Made by a program: the position numbers and the translations under genes. 12,935 nt of DNA, from assembly GCA_012511615.1 (NCBI GenBank), contig JAAZFS010000076.1, positions 1 through 12,935 of the forward strand, given 5' to 3'. Under the pieces are notes generated by a model. That model saw only the letters and a list, made by a program, of their open reading frames with translations, was not told the origin of the DNA and made no database searches. The DNA comes from Elusimicrobiota bacterium. GTDB lineage: Bacteria > CG03 > SLGR01. This document shows, in pieces, positions 6,962 through 12,935 of this stretch; positions within the stretch are counted from its first letter, which is position 1; every line of letters starts with the position of its first letter.

Positions 6962-9737
6962 TAAGACCTTAAATCTTCCCAAAACCAAATTTTCAATGAA
7001 GGCTAACCTCCCAACAAGGGAGCCGAACTTTCAAAAATTCTGGGAAGACAATGAAATTTATGAGAAGATTCTTAAGAAAAATCGTGACGGAAAAAGTTTT
7101 ATTCTGCACGATGGCCCACCTTATGCGAATGGAAATATTCACATGGGTCATGCCTTAAACAGGACACTGAAAGATATAACTATTCGTTTTATGAGTATGA
7201 AAGGCTACTATACTCCCTTTATTCCCGGCTGGGATTGCCACGGACTTCCTATTGAATATGAAGTAATAAAGAAGTCTGGAGGGCGGGTGACCGAGGATAA
7301 ACTGAAGTTTAGAAAAAAAGCTACAGCATATGCACGTAAATTTATAGAAATTCAGAAAAAAGAATTTCAGCGTCTAGGTCTTCTGGGAGACTGGGACAAT
7401 CCATATCTTACGCTTGACCCAGAATATGAGGCGAAAAATGTAGAAGTTTTTAGTGAGCTTTATCTTATAAAGATGATTTTTAGGGACTTAAAGCCGGTTC
7501 TTGGGTGTCCCTCTTGTTGTACAGCTCTTGCTGAGGCTGAGATAGAATATGCGGATACTGAAACTGAATCTGTTTTTGTAAAATTCAGACTTCTTGAAAC
7601 AGCTCCGGGATTGAAAGATAGCGAAGAATATGAGATATATGCCTTGGCCTGGACTACTACTCCCTGGACGCTCCCCTCTAATACAGCCCTCTGTTTTCAT
7701 CCAGATTTCAGCTATTCCTATATCCAGAAAAATAAGGAAGTCTTAATAGTAGCATCGGAATTTATAGAAGGCTATGAAGGATATAGAGAGATAGCTAGGG
7801 TAAAAGGAAGCGAAATGGAAGGCTTGAAGTTTACTGCTCCCTTCGGCGGCAGGGAGTCGCAGGGAATCAAGGGAGATTTTGTAACACTTGAAGACGGCAC
7901 AGGTATTGTCCATATAGCACCAGGTCATGGTGAAGAGGATTATATTGTAGGCAAGACCTATTCTCTTGAAATACTTTCTCCAGTGGATGAAAAAGGATCC
8001 TTCACTTCTGAGTTGGGATTAGCTGAACTTGAGGGAAAAAATGTATTTGAGAGTGATCCCTTGATTATTCAAATGCTCAGGGATAAAAACCTCATCTTTG
8101 CAGAGCATAGAATAAGCCATTCTTATCCTCACTGCTGGCGCTGTAAGAGTCCGGTAATATTTCGTTCCACTGAGCAGTGGTTTCTTGGAATAGATAAAGA
8201 AAATCTCAGGGAAAATGCCATAAAAGAAATCAGTCAGGTTAGTTGGCATCCAGAGTCTGCAGAGAATAGGATTCGGGCCATGGTTGAGAATCGCCCTGAC
8301 TGGTGTCTTTCAAGACAGAGACTCTGGGGGGTTCCAGTGCCTGTTTTCCACTGCAATTCCTGTGGTGATTTTATTGCTAATGAGGAGAGTTTTGCTAAAA
8401 TCCAGGAGCTTATATTGAATGAGGGGAGCGACGGATGGTTCCGTCGAGAGGCTCTGGATATTTTAGGCTCGGATTTTAAGTGCTCCTGCGGCTCTTCAGA
8501 CATTAGAAAAGATGATAATATTATTGATGGATGGTTTGATTCTGGGGTTAGCAGTTTTGCGGTGCTTGAGAGCCGCGAGGAACTTTCCTGGCCTGCTGAT
8601 ATGTATCTTGAGGGAACTGACCAGCATAGAGGTTGGTTTCAGACTTCTCTTATACCCGCGGTTGGACTACGGGGAAAGGCCCCATATAAAAGTGTTCTAA
8701 CCCATGGATTTATAGTTGACTCTGAAGGGAAGAAAATGTCTAAATCTATAGGCAATGTAATCAGCCCGCAGGAAGTCATCCAGAAATATGGTGCGGATTT
8801 ACTCCGATTATGGATAGCTAGCGAAAATTATTTCAGGGACGTAAAGATATCTGAAGAGATTCTCTCTCAAATCGTAACTTATTACAGACGGATTAGAAAC
8901 AGTATCCGTTTCATACTGGGAAATACCAGAGATCTGCCAAAGGATTATATTACTCCTTATGAAGAAATGACCCCGCTGGATAAGTATATTCTCCATAAAT
9001 TTAGCACTACTGTCCGTGATATTATGGATGGATACGAATCCTACCTTTTCCACAGGGGTAGCCGCGCTTTACATGATTTCTGTAATATTTGGCTTTCATC
9101 TTTCTATTTCAATATTTTGAAGGACAGGCTTTATGTATCGGCAGCAGATGATAAAGCTCGCCGGTCATCACAGAGCGCTCTTCGCCTTATGGGGATAGAG
9201 CTTCTTAAACTTGCCTCACCAATTCTTCCCCATACCTCGGAAGAGGCTTGGCAGGTTCTGAAGACTGAACAGGGTCTTGAACTTTCAGAGAGCGTATTTA
9301 CCTCGGATGGTTTCAATATTCCCGAAGAATGGAACAATCCCTCAATTGAAGAAGAATTTGAACCACTTATCAAAATCCGTGAACTGGCACTTAAAAAAAT
9401 TGAGGAATCCAAGGATGCTGGTTTATTTAAAGATCCACTCGAAAGTTCCATAAAGCTTAAGCTCTCAAGTTCTGAACTCTTCAATTATTTATCAAGTAAA
9501 GAGAAAGAGCTCAAAGAATATCTTGTAGTGAGCGGTCTTGAAATTATTAGTGACGAGTCCGCCTCTGAAGCAGAAATTTTAGATAGCGGAGTGGAGATTG
9601 AAGCAGTAATGGCATCAGGAGAAAAATGCGCCAGATGCTGGCTGATTACTCCAACTGATGAATTATCAACAGAATACACTGATATTTGTCTCCGCTGCGC
9701 CAGTGTCGTCAAAGAGATTGCCGCCTCAGAAAAATAA
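6951..9737 (+). CDS. ileS: isoleucyl-tRNA synthetase
   Basis: A 928-residue class I aminoacyl-tRNA synthetase charging tRNA-Ile in the cytoplasm. Visible elements: N-terminal family opening TLNLPKTKFSMKANLPTREP, the HIGH motif as HMGH (64-67), GWDCHGLPIE, the CP1 editing domain with WTTTPWTLPSN (from 234) and GTGIVHIAPGHGEEDY, an internal Cys-rich insert (CNSCG and CSCG), KMSKS (595-599), the anticodon-binding helical domain, and a C-terminal zinc finger with C893, C896, C913 and C916 (CARCW and CLRC). The terminal zinc finger marks the bacterial IleRS1 type. ATG 6951 overlaps mtnA and matches the family N-terminus, so no other start is needed. There is no room for a T-box leader at this internal operon position. 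The 3' end overlaps the probable lspA start. Full length, no missing motif. Confidence 0.99.
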   Translation: MNYNKTLNLPKTKFSMKANLPTREPNFQKFWEDNEIYEKILKKNRDGKSFILHDGPPYANGNIHMGHALNRTLKDITIRFMSMKGYYTPFIPGWDCHGLPIEYEVIKKSGGRVTEDKLKFRKKATAYARKFIEIQKKEFQRLGLLGDWDNPYLTLDPEYEAKNVEVFSELYLIKMIFRDLKPVLGCPSCCTALAEAEIEYADTETESVFVKFRLLETAPGLKDSEEYEIYALAWTTTPWTLPSNTALCFHPDFSYSYIQKNKEVLIVASEFIEGYEGYREIARVKGSEMEGLKFTAPFGGRESQGIKGDFVTLEDGTGIVHIAPGHGEEDYIVGKTYSLEILSPVDEKGSFTSELGLAELEGKNVFESDPLIIQMLRDKNLIFAEHRISHSYPHCWRCKSPVIFRSTEQWFLGIDKENLRENAIKEISQVSWHPESAENRIRAMVENRPDWCLSRQRLWGVPVPVFHCNSCGDFIANEESFAKIQELILNEGSDGWFRREALDILGSDFKCSCGSSDIRKDDNIIDGWFDSGVSSFAVLESREELSWPADMYLEGTDQHRGWFQTSLIPAVGLRGKAPYKSVLTHGFIVDSEGKKMSKSIGNVISPQEVIQKYGADLLRLWIASENYFRDVKISEEILSQIVTYYRRIRNSIRFILGNTRDLPKDYITPYEEMTPLDKYILHKFSTTVRDIMDGYESYLFHRGSRALHDFCNIWLSSFYFNILKDRLYVSAADDKARRSSQSALRLMGIELLKLASPILPHTSEEAWQVLKTEQGLELSESVFTSDGFNIPEEWNNPSIEEEFEPLIKIRELALKKIEESKDAGLFKDPLESSIKLKLSSSELFNYLSSKEKELKEYLVVSGLEIISDESASEAEILDSGVEIEAVMASGEKCARCWLITPTDELSTEYTDICLRCASVVKEIAASEK

Positions 9738-10209
9738 AATACTCATCCGCTCAATTATTCCGGCCCTGGCAGGCTTGGCAGTCTTTCTAGCTGACAGGTT
9801 TGTCAAGCATCTCATATATCATTCGATGTATCTTGGAGAGAGCCTTGAAATACTACCTTTTTTTTCGGTTACATATCTTATGAATACGGGTATGGCTTTC
9901 AGCATCTTATCGGGGAATAATACTTTACTGGTTCTGCTTAATATATTGATTCTGGGATTTATAATATTTATCCTGATTTCTGGGAAGACTTCTGGGAGTC
10001 TTGAGAGTTTGGCATATGCTCTTGTTCTTGGGGGTGCTTCATCAAATATTTTTGACCGTATATTTCATTCGGGTGTTATCGATTATATCGATTTAGGCTT
10101 CTGGCCAGTATTTAATATTGCAGATTCGGCAATTACGGTTGGTGCAGTTCTTCTTTTAATTGGACTTTGGTTAAATCCAGAGAAAACAAAAAAATCTGAT
10201 GTTTCCTGA
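9718..10209 (+). CDS. lspA: lipoprotein signal peptidase (signal peptidase II)
   Basis: An inner-membrane aspartyl protease that removes signal peptides from diacylglyceryl-modified prolipoproteins. Using TTG 9718 the protein has 163 residues with four membrane helices. Visible motifs: ADRFVKHLI at the end of helix 1, NTGMAFS (56-62), GGASSNIFDRIFHSGVIDYID (begins at 105; catalytic D122) and FNIADSAITVG (from 132; catalytic D136). The start is uncertain. An ATG at 9658 would overlap ileS by 80 bases and add a non-membrane tail of 20 residues. TTG 9718 overlaps ileS by 20 bases and has AAAGAG just upstream. The position best matching family length is 9739, directly after the ileS stop, but it reads ATA. 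The gene overlaps lgt by 11 bases. The product call is secure. Confidence 0.9.
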   Translation: MPPQKNKILIRSIIPALAGLAVFLADRFVKHLIYHSMYLGESLEILPFFSVTYLMNTGMAFSILSGNNTLLVLLNILILGFIIFILISGKTSGSLESLAYALVLGGASSNIFDRIFHSGVIDYIDLGFWPVFNIADSAITVGAVLLLIGLWLNPEKTKKSDVS

Positions 10210-10960
10210 ACTTTTTTCCATTGGCAGTTTCACTTTGCATTCATATGGACTGATGCTTGCTATGGGATTTATTGTCGCCTTGCTTCTTTTAAAACGAATA
10301 GCAAAAATCCTTCAGCTTGATACGGAATTGATTACGGATGCTGCGACAGGAAGTGTGATAGCCGGGATAGTGGGGGCCCGTTTGTTATATGTTCTTATAA
10401 ATCTGAATAGTTTTATAGCTTCTCCTTTAAGCATTTTTTATCTATGGGAAGGGGGGTTAGTGTTCTTTGGTGGCCTTATTGGGGGAGGAATCTGGCTTTT
10501 GTATTTTGCTAAGAAATCCAACATCCCGCTACTAAAATTTTTAGATGTCTTTTCTCCTGTTCTTCCTTTGGCACATGGCTTCGGGCGTATTGGATGTTTT
10601 CTTGCAGGTTGCTGTTGGGGAAAAAGTACTGAATCTTTCATAGGGGTTAGGTTTACCCACCCTAAGACGCTGTGTGGAACAAATCTACCGGTTCATCCAG
10701 TACAGCTTTATTCTGCTTTTTTTCTCTGCATTCTTTCATATATTTTATACCGCTATTTGATTAGGGAAAAATCGGAACACGGAAGTAGTGCAGCCTTGTA
10801 TTTTATTGGATATGGCGTTTTTCGTTTTTTTGTGGAATTTCTACGTGGAGATGATAGAGGCAGTAGCATATGGGGTTTCTCTCCAAGTCAGGTTATGGCC
10901 ATTTTTCTTGTCGGGCTTGCTCTTTTTCTTTTCTGGAAAATCAGAAGGGATAAGGCATAA
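10199..10960 (+). CDS. lgt: prolipoprotein diacylglyceryl transferase
   Basis: A 253-residue polytopic inner-membrane enzyme that transfers diacylglycerol from phosphatidylglycerol to the lipobox cysteine of prolipoproteins, the step before LspA cleavage. Visible motifs: HSYGLMLAMGF (14-24), ARLLYVL (60-66), EGGLVFFGGLIGG (84-96), the Lgt signature HGFGRIGCFLAGCCWG (126-141, with R130), HPVQLYSA (166-173) and VFRFFVEFLRGDDRG (207-221). At least six hydrophobic segments are evident. The position equivalent to E. coli His103 (in GMSFHGG) is Phe90 here. ATG 10199 lies inside the lspA end, so lspA and lgt, which act in sequence, are translationally coupled. Length is within the family range. Confidence 0.96.
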   Translation: MFPELFSIGSFTLHSYGLMLAMGFIVALLLLKRIAKILQLDTELITDAATGSVIAGIVGARLLYVLINLNSFIASPLSIFYLWEGGLVFFGGLIGGGIWLLYFAKKSNIPLLKFLDVFSPVLPLAHGFGRIGCFLAGCCWGKSTESFIGVRFTHPKTLCGTNLPVHPVQLYSAFFLCILSYILYRYLIREKSEHGSSAALYFIGYGVFRFFVEFLRGDDRGSSIWGFSPSQVMAIFLVGLALFLFWKIRRDKA

Positions 10961-10963
10961 AAA

Positions 10964-11848
10964 GTGCTTGAGTACATAGTAGATATTCAATCCGCTGGAG
11001 AGAGGCTAGATAAGTATTTGGCTGGCGCCTCGGGCTTTTCACGTAGCCGTGTAAAGGTGGCTATTGAGGAAGAGAGGGTTTTAGTGGGCGGCGGGCTTAA
11101 ACCAGCTCATTATGCAGTGAGGGAGGGGGAGAAGGTAGAGTTTTTTCCGAAAAAGATAAATCCTGCGGATGAGAAGGTAGAAATGCCTCTTGAAATTATT
11201 TATGAGGATGAGGCTATTGCGGTTATCAATAAGTCTGCTGGGCTTGTGGTACATCCGGCCCCAGGATGTTTTGAACCGACCCTACTAAACGGTCTTTTAT
11301 TTCATTACCCCTCTTGCGAAATTGTACACAGATTGGATATGGATACCTCGGGTGTAATAGTAGTATCCCTAAATCAGGAATCTGCCATTTCTATCAAAAA
11401 ACAATTTAAAGACCGAAAGGTAAGAAAAAACTACTTAGCTCTTGCTCAAGGTACTCCCGAACCCAAAAAAGGTGTAATTGATTTTCCTATACGTCGGTCC
11501 AGAAGAAATCCCACCATGATGAGCGTGGGCTGGGTTGCAGCCCGCCAATCCAAAACCTTATATGAGGTGATGGAGCAGAAAGATGGGGTCAGTCTTATTT
11601 CTGTCAGCCCTATAACTGGCCGGACCCACCAGATAAGGGTGCATTTTTCACATCTTGGACATCCACTTTTAGGAGATCTTAAATATGGAGGAAGTAGGGA
11701 AGACGCTCCCAGACAAATGCTTCATGCCTACTCTATAGAATTTTTGCATCCCTCAACCGGAAAAGAAGTTTTTTTCAAAGCAGATATTCCTGAAGATTTT
11801 GATAGTCAACTTGTCAGAAGAGGGTTCGGATTGAAAAGTCTAGAGTAA
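10964..11848 (+). CDS. rluD: RluA/RluD-family ribosomal large subunit pseudouridine synthase
   Basis: A 294-residue cytoplasmic enzyme converting uridines in 23S rRNA to pseudouridine. It has an N-terminal S4 RNA-binding domain (about 13-75, ERLDKYLAGASGFSRSRV then VREGEKVEFF), the motif INKSAGLVVHPAPG (88-101), the catalytic motif HRLDMDTSG (122-130, nucleophile D125), a basic segment with the RSRRNPTMM stretch, and the C-terminal TGRTHQIRVHFSHLGHPLLGD. The S4 domain favours the RluC/RluD side of the family over RluA; by analogy RluD acts on helix 69 (positions 1911, 1915 and 1917), but target sites cannot be read from sequence. The start is GTG 10964, three bases after the lgt stop, with a weak AAGG upstream. 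The order lspA-rluD type is common in bacteria; here lgt sits between them. Confidence 0.93.
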   Translation: MLEYIVDIQSAGERLDKYLAGASGFSRSRVKVAIEEERVLVGGGLKPAHYAVREGEKVEFFPKKINPADEKVEMPLEIIYEDEAIAVINKSAGLVVHPAPGCFEPTLLNGLLFHYPSCEIVHRLDMDTSGVIVVSLNQESAISIKKQFKDRKVRKNYLALAQGTPEPKKGVIDFPIRRSRRNPTMMSVGWVAARQSKTLYEVMEQKDGVSLISVSPITGRTHQIRVHFSHLGHPLLGDLKYGGSREDAPRQMLHAYSIEFLHPSTGKEVFFKADIPEDFDSQLVRRGFGLKSLE

Positions 11849-11859
11849 TTTAGTAATAT
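11831..11859 (+). promoter_or_regulatory. candidate sigma70-type promoter for gmk-rpoZ-coaBC
   Basis: TTGAAA (11831-11836) and TAATAT (11854-11859) are separated by 17 bases, the optimal spacing. The -35 matches the consensus at five of six positions and the -10 at four of six, including the key A and final T. It straddles the rluD stop and precedes the only sizeable intergenic gap, so transcription would start near 11866 and leave about 50 bases of leader before gmk. In AT-rich DNA such matches arise by chance, hence modest confidence. Confidence 0.4.
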
Positions 11860-11885
11860 AAAAAGTTAAGCAACTACAAAATAAC

Positions 11886-11903
11886 CTAGCAATATCTTGT
11901 TAG
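11886..11903 (+). other. small inverted repeat in the gmk leader
   Basis: CTAGCAA (11886-11892) and TTGTTAG (11897-11903) can pair as a 7-bp stem with one G-U pair around the loop TATC. It lies 13 bases before the gmk ATG, where a Shine-Dalgarno would be expected but none is visible. It is weak, short and AU-rich and has no downstream U-run, so it is unlikely to be an intrinsic terminator. A role in gmk translation is possible but unproven. Confidence 0.35.
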
Positions 11904-11916
11904 ATAATAAAATTTT

Positions 11917-12558
11917 ATGAATACAAAAAAACAAACATCTGAAGAACTGCTCTATGAGCAAATGAGGCAGGGGCACTCGGGCGGACTTCTTATTGTAGTT
12001 TCAGCACCATCAGGTACGGGGAAGACTACTCTCTGTAGAAAACTTATGGAAGTTGAAGAACGTGCCCGTTTCTCAATATCTGTAACTAGCCGTGCACCCA
12101 GAAGGGGAGAGGTGGATGGTGAAGATTATATCTTTCTTACTGAAGAAGAATTTCTCAGTCAGATAGATGAGGGCGGATTTATTGAATGGGCGAGAGTACA
12201 CGACCATTACTATGGTACGTCTCGGGATTTTATCGAAGATAACCTAAAGAAAGGCATTTATGTGATACTTGATATAGATGTGCAAGGCGGCCTGCAAATA
12301 AAGGAAAAATATCCAGATACCATATTAATTTTTGTTATGCCTCCTTCTTTAGAGGAATTGAGAAATCGTCTTATCAATCGAAAACAGGATACTGTGGAAG
12401 AGATAGAAAAGAGGATAAATAACTCTTATGATGAAGTCAGAAGAGCCCCTGAATACGATTATTTAATCGAAAATAAAGATATAGAAGTAGCTTTAAGTGA
12501 AATGCGTGCTATTATTACTGCAGAAAAATGCAAAGTAAGAAAACAGAGGAGAATATAG
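11917..12558 (+). CDS. gmk: guanylate kinase
   Basis: A 213-residue cytoplasmic P-loop kinase that phosphorylates GMP to GDP with ATP. Visible elements: P-loop SAPSGTGKTT (29-38), the GMP-binding segment SVTSRAPRRGEVDGEDYIF (55-73, with R59, R62 and Y71), EWARVHDHYYGTS (90-102), the DIDVQGG strand (119-125), and the lid region RLINRKQDTVEEIEKRI (151-167). The P-loop starts some 15 residues later than in typical Gmk. An in-frame ATG at 11962 would give the usual N-terminus (MRQGHSGGLLIVVSAPSG). Neither ATG has a good Shine-Dalgarno, so the longer form is given with a caveat. It is preceded by the only sizeable gap in the window and followed by rpoZ through a TAGTG overlap. Confidence 0.96.
   Translation: MNTKKQTSEELLYEQMRQGHSGGLLIVVSAPSGTGKTTLCRKLMEVEERARFSISVTSRAPRRGEVDGEDYIFLTEEEFLSQIDEGGFIEWARVHDHYYGTSRDFIEDNLKKGIYVILDIDVQGGLQIKEKYPDTILIFVMPPSLEELRNRLINRKQDTVEEIEKRINNSYDEVRRAPEYDYLIENKDIEVALSEMRAIITAEKCKVRKQRRI
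12545..12551 (+). promoter_or_regulatory. Shine-Dalgarno of rpoZ
   Basis: AGAGGAG within the last gmk codons sits 6 bases before the GTG at 12558. This favours that GTG over the in-frame ATG at 12528, which would overlap gmk by 31 bases and lacks such a site. Confidence 0.75.
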
Positions 12559-12812
12559 TGGAAAAAAACGTCAAAAAAATGCTTTTCGATAATGTTGAGA
12601 ATCCGTGGGAGTTTGTAGTTAATGCAGTAGAAAGATATAAAAAAGAATTTTTAAAAACCTCAAAAATTGGAAGAGCACCATCCATAGACACAGTTCTTGA
12701 AGCATACATTACTGAACTTATGGAGGAGGAATCAGCGTCAGAGGAAGATCTAGATGCTACTGAGGAAGAATCTCTGAATTCGGAAGCCGAAACTGCAGTT
12801 ACGGATGCCTAA
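12558..12812 (+). CDS. rpoZ: DNA-directed RNA polymerase omega subunit (divergent)
   Basis: An 84-residue acidic protein, best read as the omega subunit that helps assemble and stabilise the beta' subunit of RNA polymerase. The core NVENPWEFVVNAVERYKK (12-29) fits the omega pattern of N-x-(F/W)-E-hydrophobic-V-x-x-A-x-x-R, and PSIDTVLEAYITEL (41-54) fits the following segment, normally P-x-V-x-A-x-x-E-I. The tail (55-84) is strongly acidic and low-complexity, rich in E, S, D and A, as in some omegas. The call leans on position: gmk-rpoZ-coaBC is one of the most conserved small gene trios in bacteria. GTG 12558 is chosen because of its Shine-Dalgarno and the TAGTG overlap with gmk. The gene overlaps coaBC by 8 bases. 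Similarity alone would be only suggestive. Confidence 0.78.
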   Translation: MEKNVKKMLFDNVENPWEFVVNAVERYKKEFLKTSKIGRAPSIDTVLEAYITELMEEESASEEDLDATEEESLNSEAETAVTDA

Positions 12813-12935
12813 TATACTCCTAGGCGTTACAGGGGGAATTGCCGCCTATAAAGCTGCCGAGACCGCTTCTTTATTTACAAAATCTGGACACTCCGTCAAA
12901 ACCCTAATGACGGAATCTGCACTAAAGTTTATAAC
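12805..12935 (+). CDS. coaBC: CoaBC (phosphopantothenoylcysteine decarboxylase/synthetase), N-terminal fragment
   Basis: The first 43 codons of the Dfp/CoaBC flavoprotein, running off the right edge. The opening ILLGVTGGIAAYKAAE (from residue 4) is the flavin-binding signature of the CoaC (decarboxylase) domain, followed by the HSVKTLMTESALKFI stretch typical of the family. The full enzyme joins cysteine to 4'-phosphopantothenate and decarboxylates the product to 4'-phosphopantetheine in coenzyme A synthesis. ATG 12805 overlaps the rpoZ end by 8 bases. Whether a CoaB synthetase domain follows cannot be seen, but the gmk-rpoZ context strongly favours the fused CoaBC. A stand-alone CoaC or UbiX-like flavoprotein is less likely. 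Confidence 0.92.
   Translation, partial: MPNILLGVTGGIAAYKAAETASLFTKSGHSVKTLMTESALKFI

Noticed and set aside
9131..9484. A 117-codon minus-strand frame inside ileS
   Set aside because: The product is a Ser-rich, low-complexity read-out of the opposite strand of a well-conserved synthetase; no ribosome-binding site or motif supports it.
9658..9717. ATG 9658 as the lspA start
   Set aside because: It overlaps ileS by 80 bases, through the conserved zinc-finger end, and adds a tail not typical of LspA.
11886..11916. Intrinsic terminator after rluD
   Set aside because: The stem is 7 bp, AU-rich with a G-U pair, and the following sequence lacks a continuous T-run beyond four bases.
12528..12560. 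ATG 12528 as the rpoZ start
   Set aside because: It would overlap gmk by 31 bases; the GTG at 12558 has a better Shine-Dalgarno and the same TAGTG junction seen at ftsZ/pilT.
1..12935. A novel defence, mobile or secondary-metabolism system
   Set aside because: Every gene belongs to a known housekeeping family, and there are no repeats, integrase or transposase genes, tRNA edges or composition breaks that would mark an island.

Overview
The window is one continuous block of housekeeping genes from a diderm (Gram-negative-type) bacterium. All 14 genes lie on the + strand, 12 complete and two cut by the window edges. Junctions are overlaps or gaps of 0 to about 26 bases, apart from one 68-base gap before gmk. 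The diderm inference rests on a type IV pilus retraction ATPase (pilT) and the lipoprotein pair lspA/lgt. The base composition leans towards A+T. Gene order suggests a deep-branching or poorly sampled phylum, but I cannot assign one from sequence alone.

Region 1 (1-3390) is the distal end of the division and cell-wall (dcw) cluster: the C-terminus of D-Ala-D-Ala ligase (ddl), then ftsQ, ftsA and ftsZ. These provide a peptidoglycan precursor enzyme, a periplasmic divisome scaffold, the membrane tether and the Z-ring tubulin. Region 2 (3390-6961) carries pilT, pgeF (peptidoglycan editing factor, laccase-domain family), proC (proline biosynthesis) and mtnA (methylthioribose-1-phosphate isomerase). 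pgeF and proC are common ftsZ neighbours; pilT and mtnA look like lineage-specific insertions. Region 3 (6951-11848) is ileS-lspA-lgt-rluD: isoleucyl-tRNA synthetase, two of the three classical lipoprotein maturation enzymes, and a 23S rRNA-type pseudouridine synthase. Region 4 (11917-12935) is gmk-rpoZ-coaBC, a conserved trio of guanylate kinase, RNA polymerase omega and the CoA biosynthesis flavoprotein, with coaBC cut off at the right edge.

The close packing suggests a long, translationally coupled operon. Its one plausible break is before gmk, where a sigma70-like promoter candidate and a small hairpin are visible. I see no mobile element, CRISPR array, tRNA, rRNA, phage gene or large repeat, no stretch over 300 bases without a gene, and no convincing undescribed multi-gene system. 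The points worth a second look are modest: unusual gene insertions, two genes (pgeF, lspA) lacking a conventional start codon where their family predicts one, and substitutions at normally conserved motifs in FtsA, PilT and Lgt.
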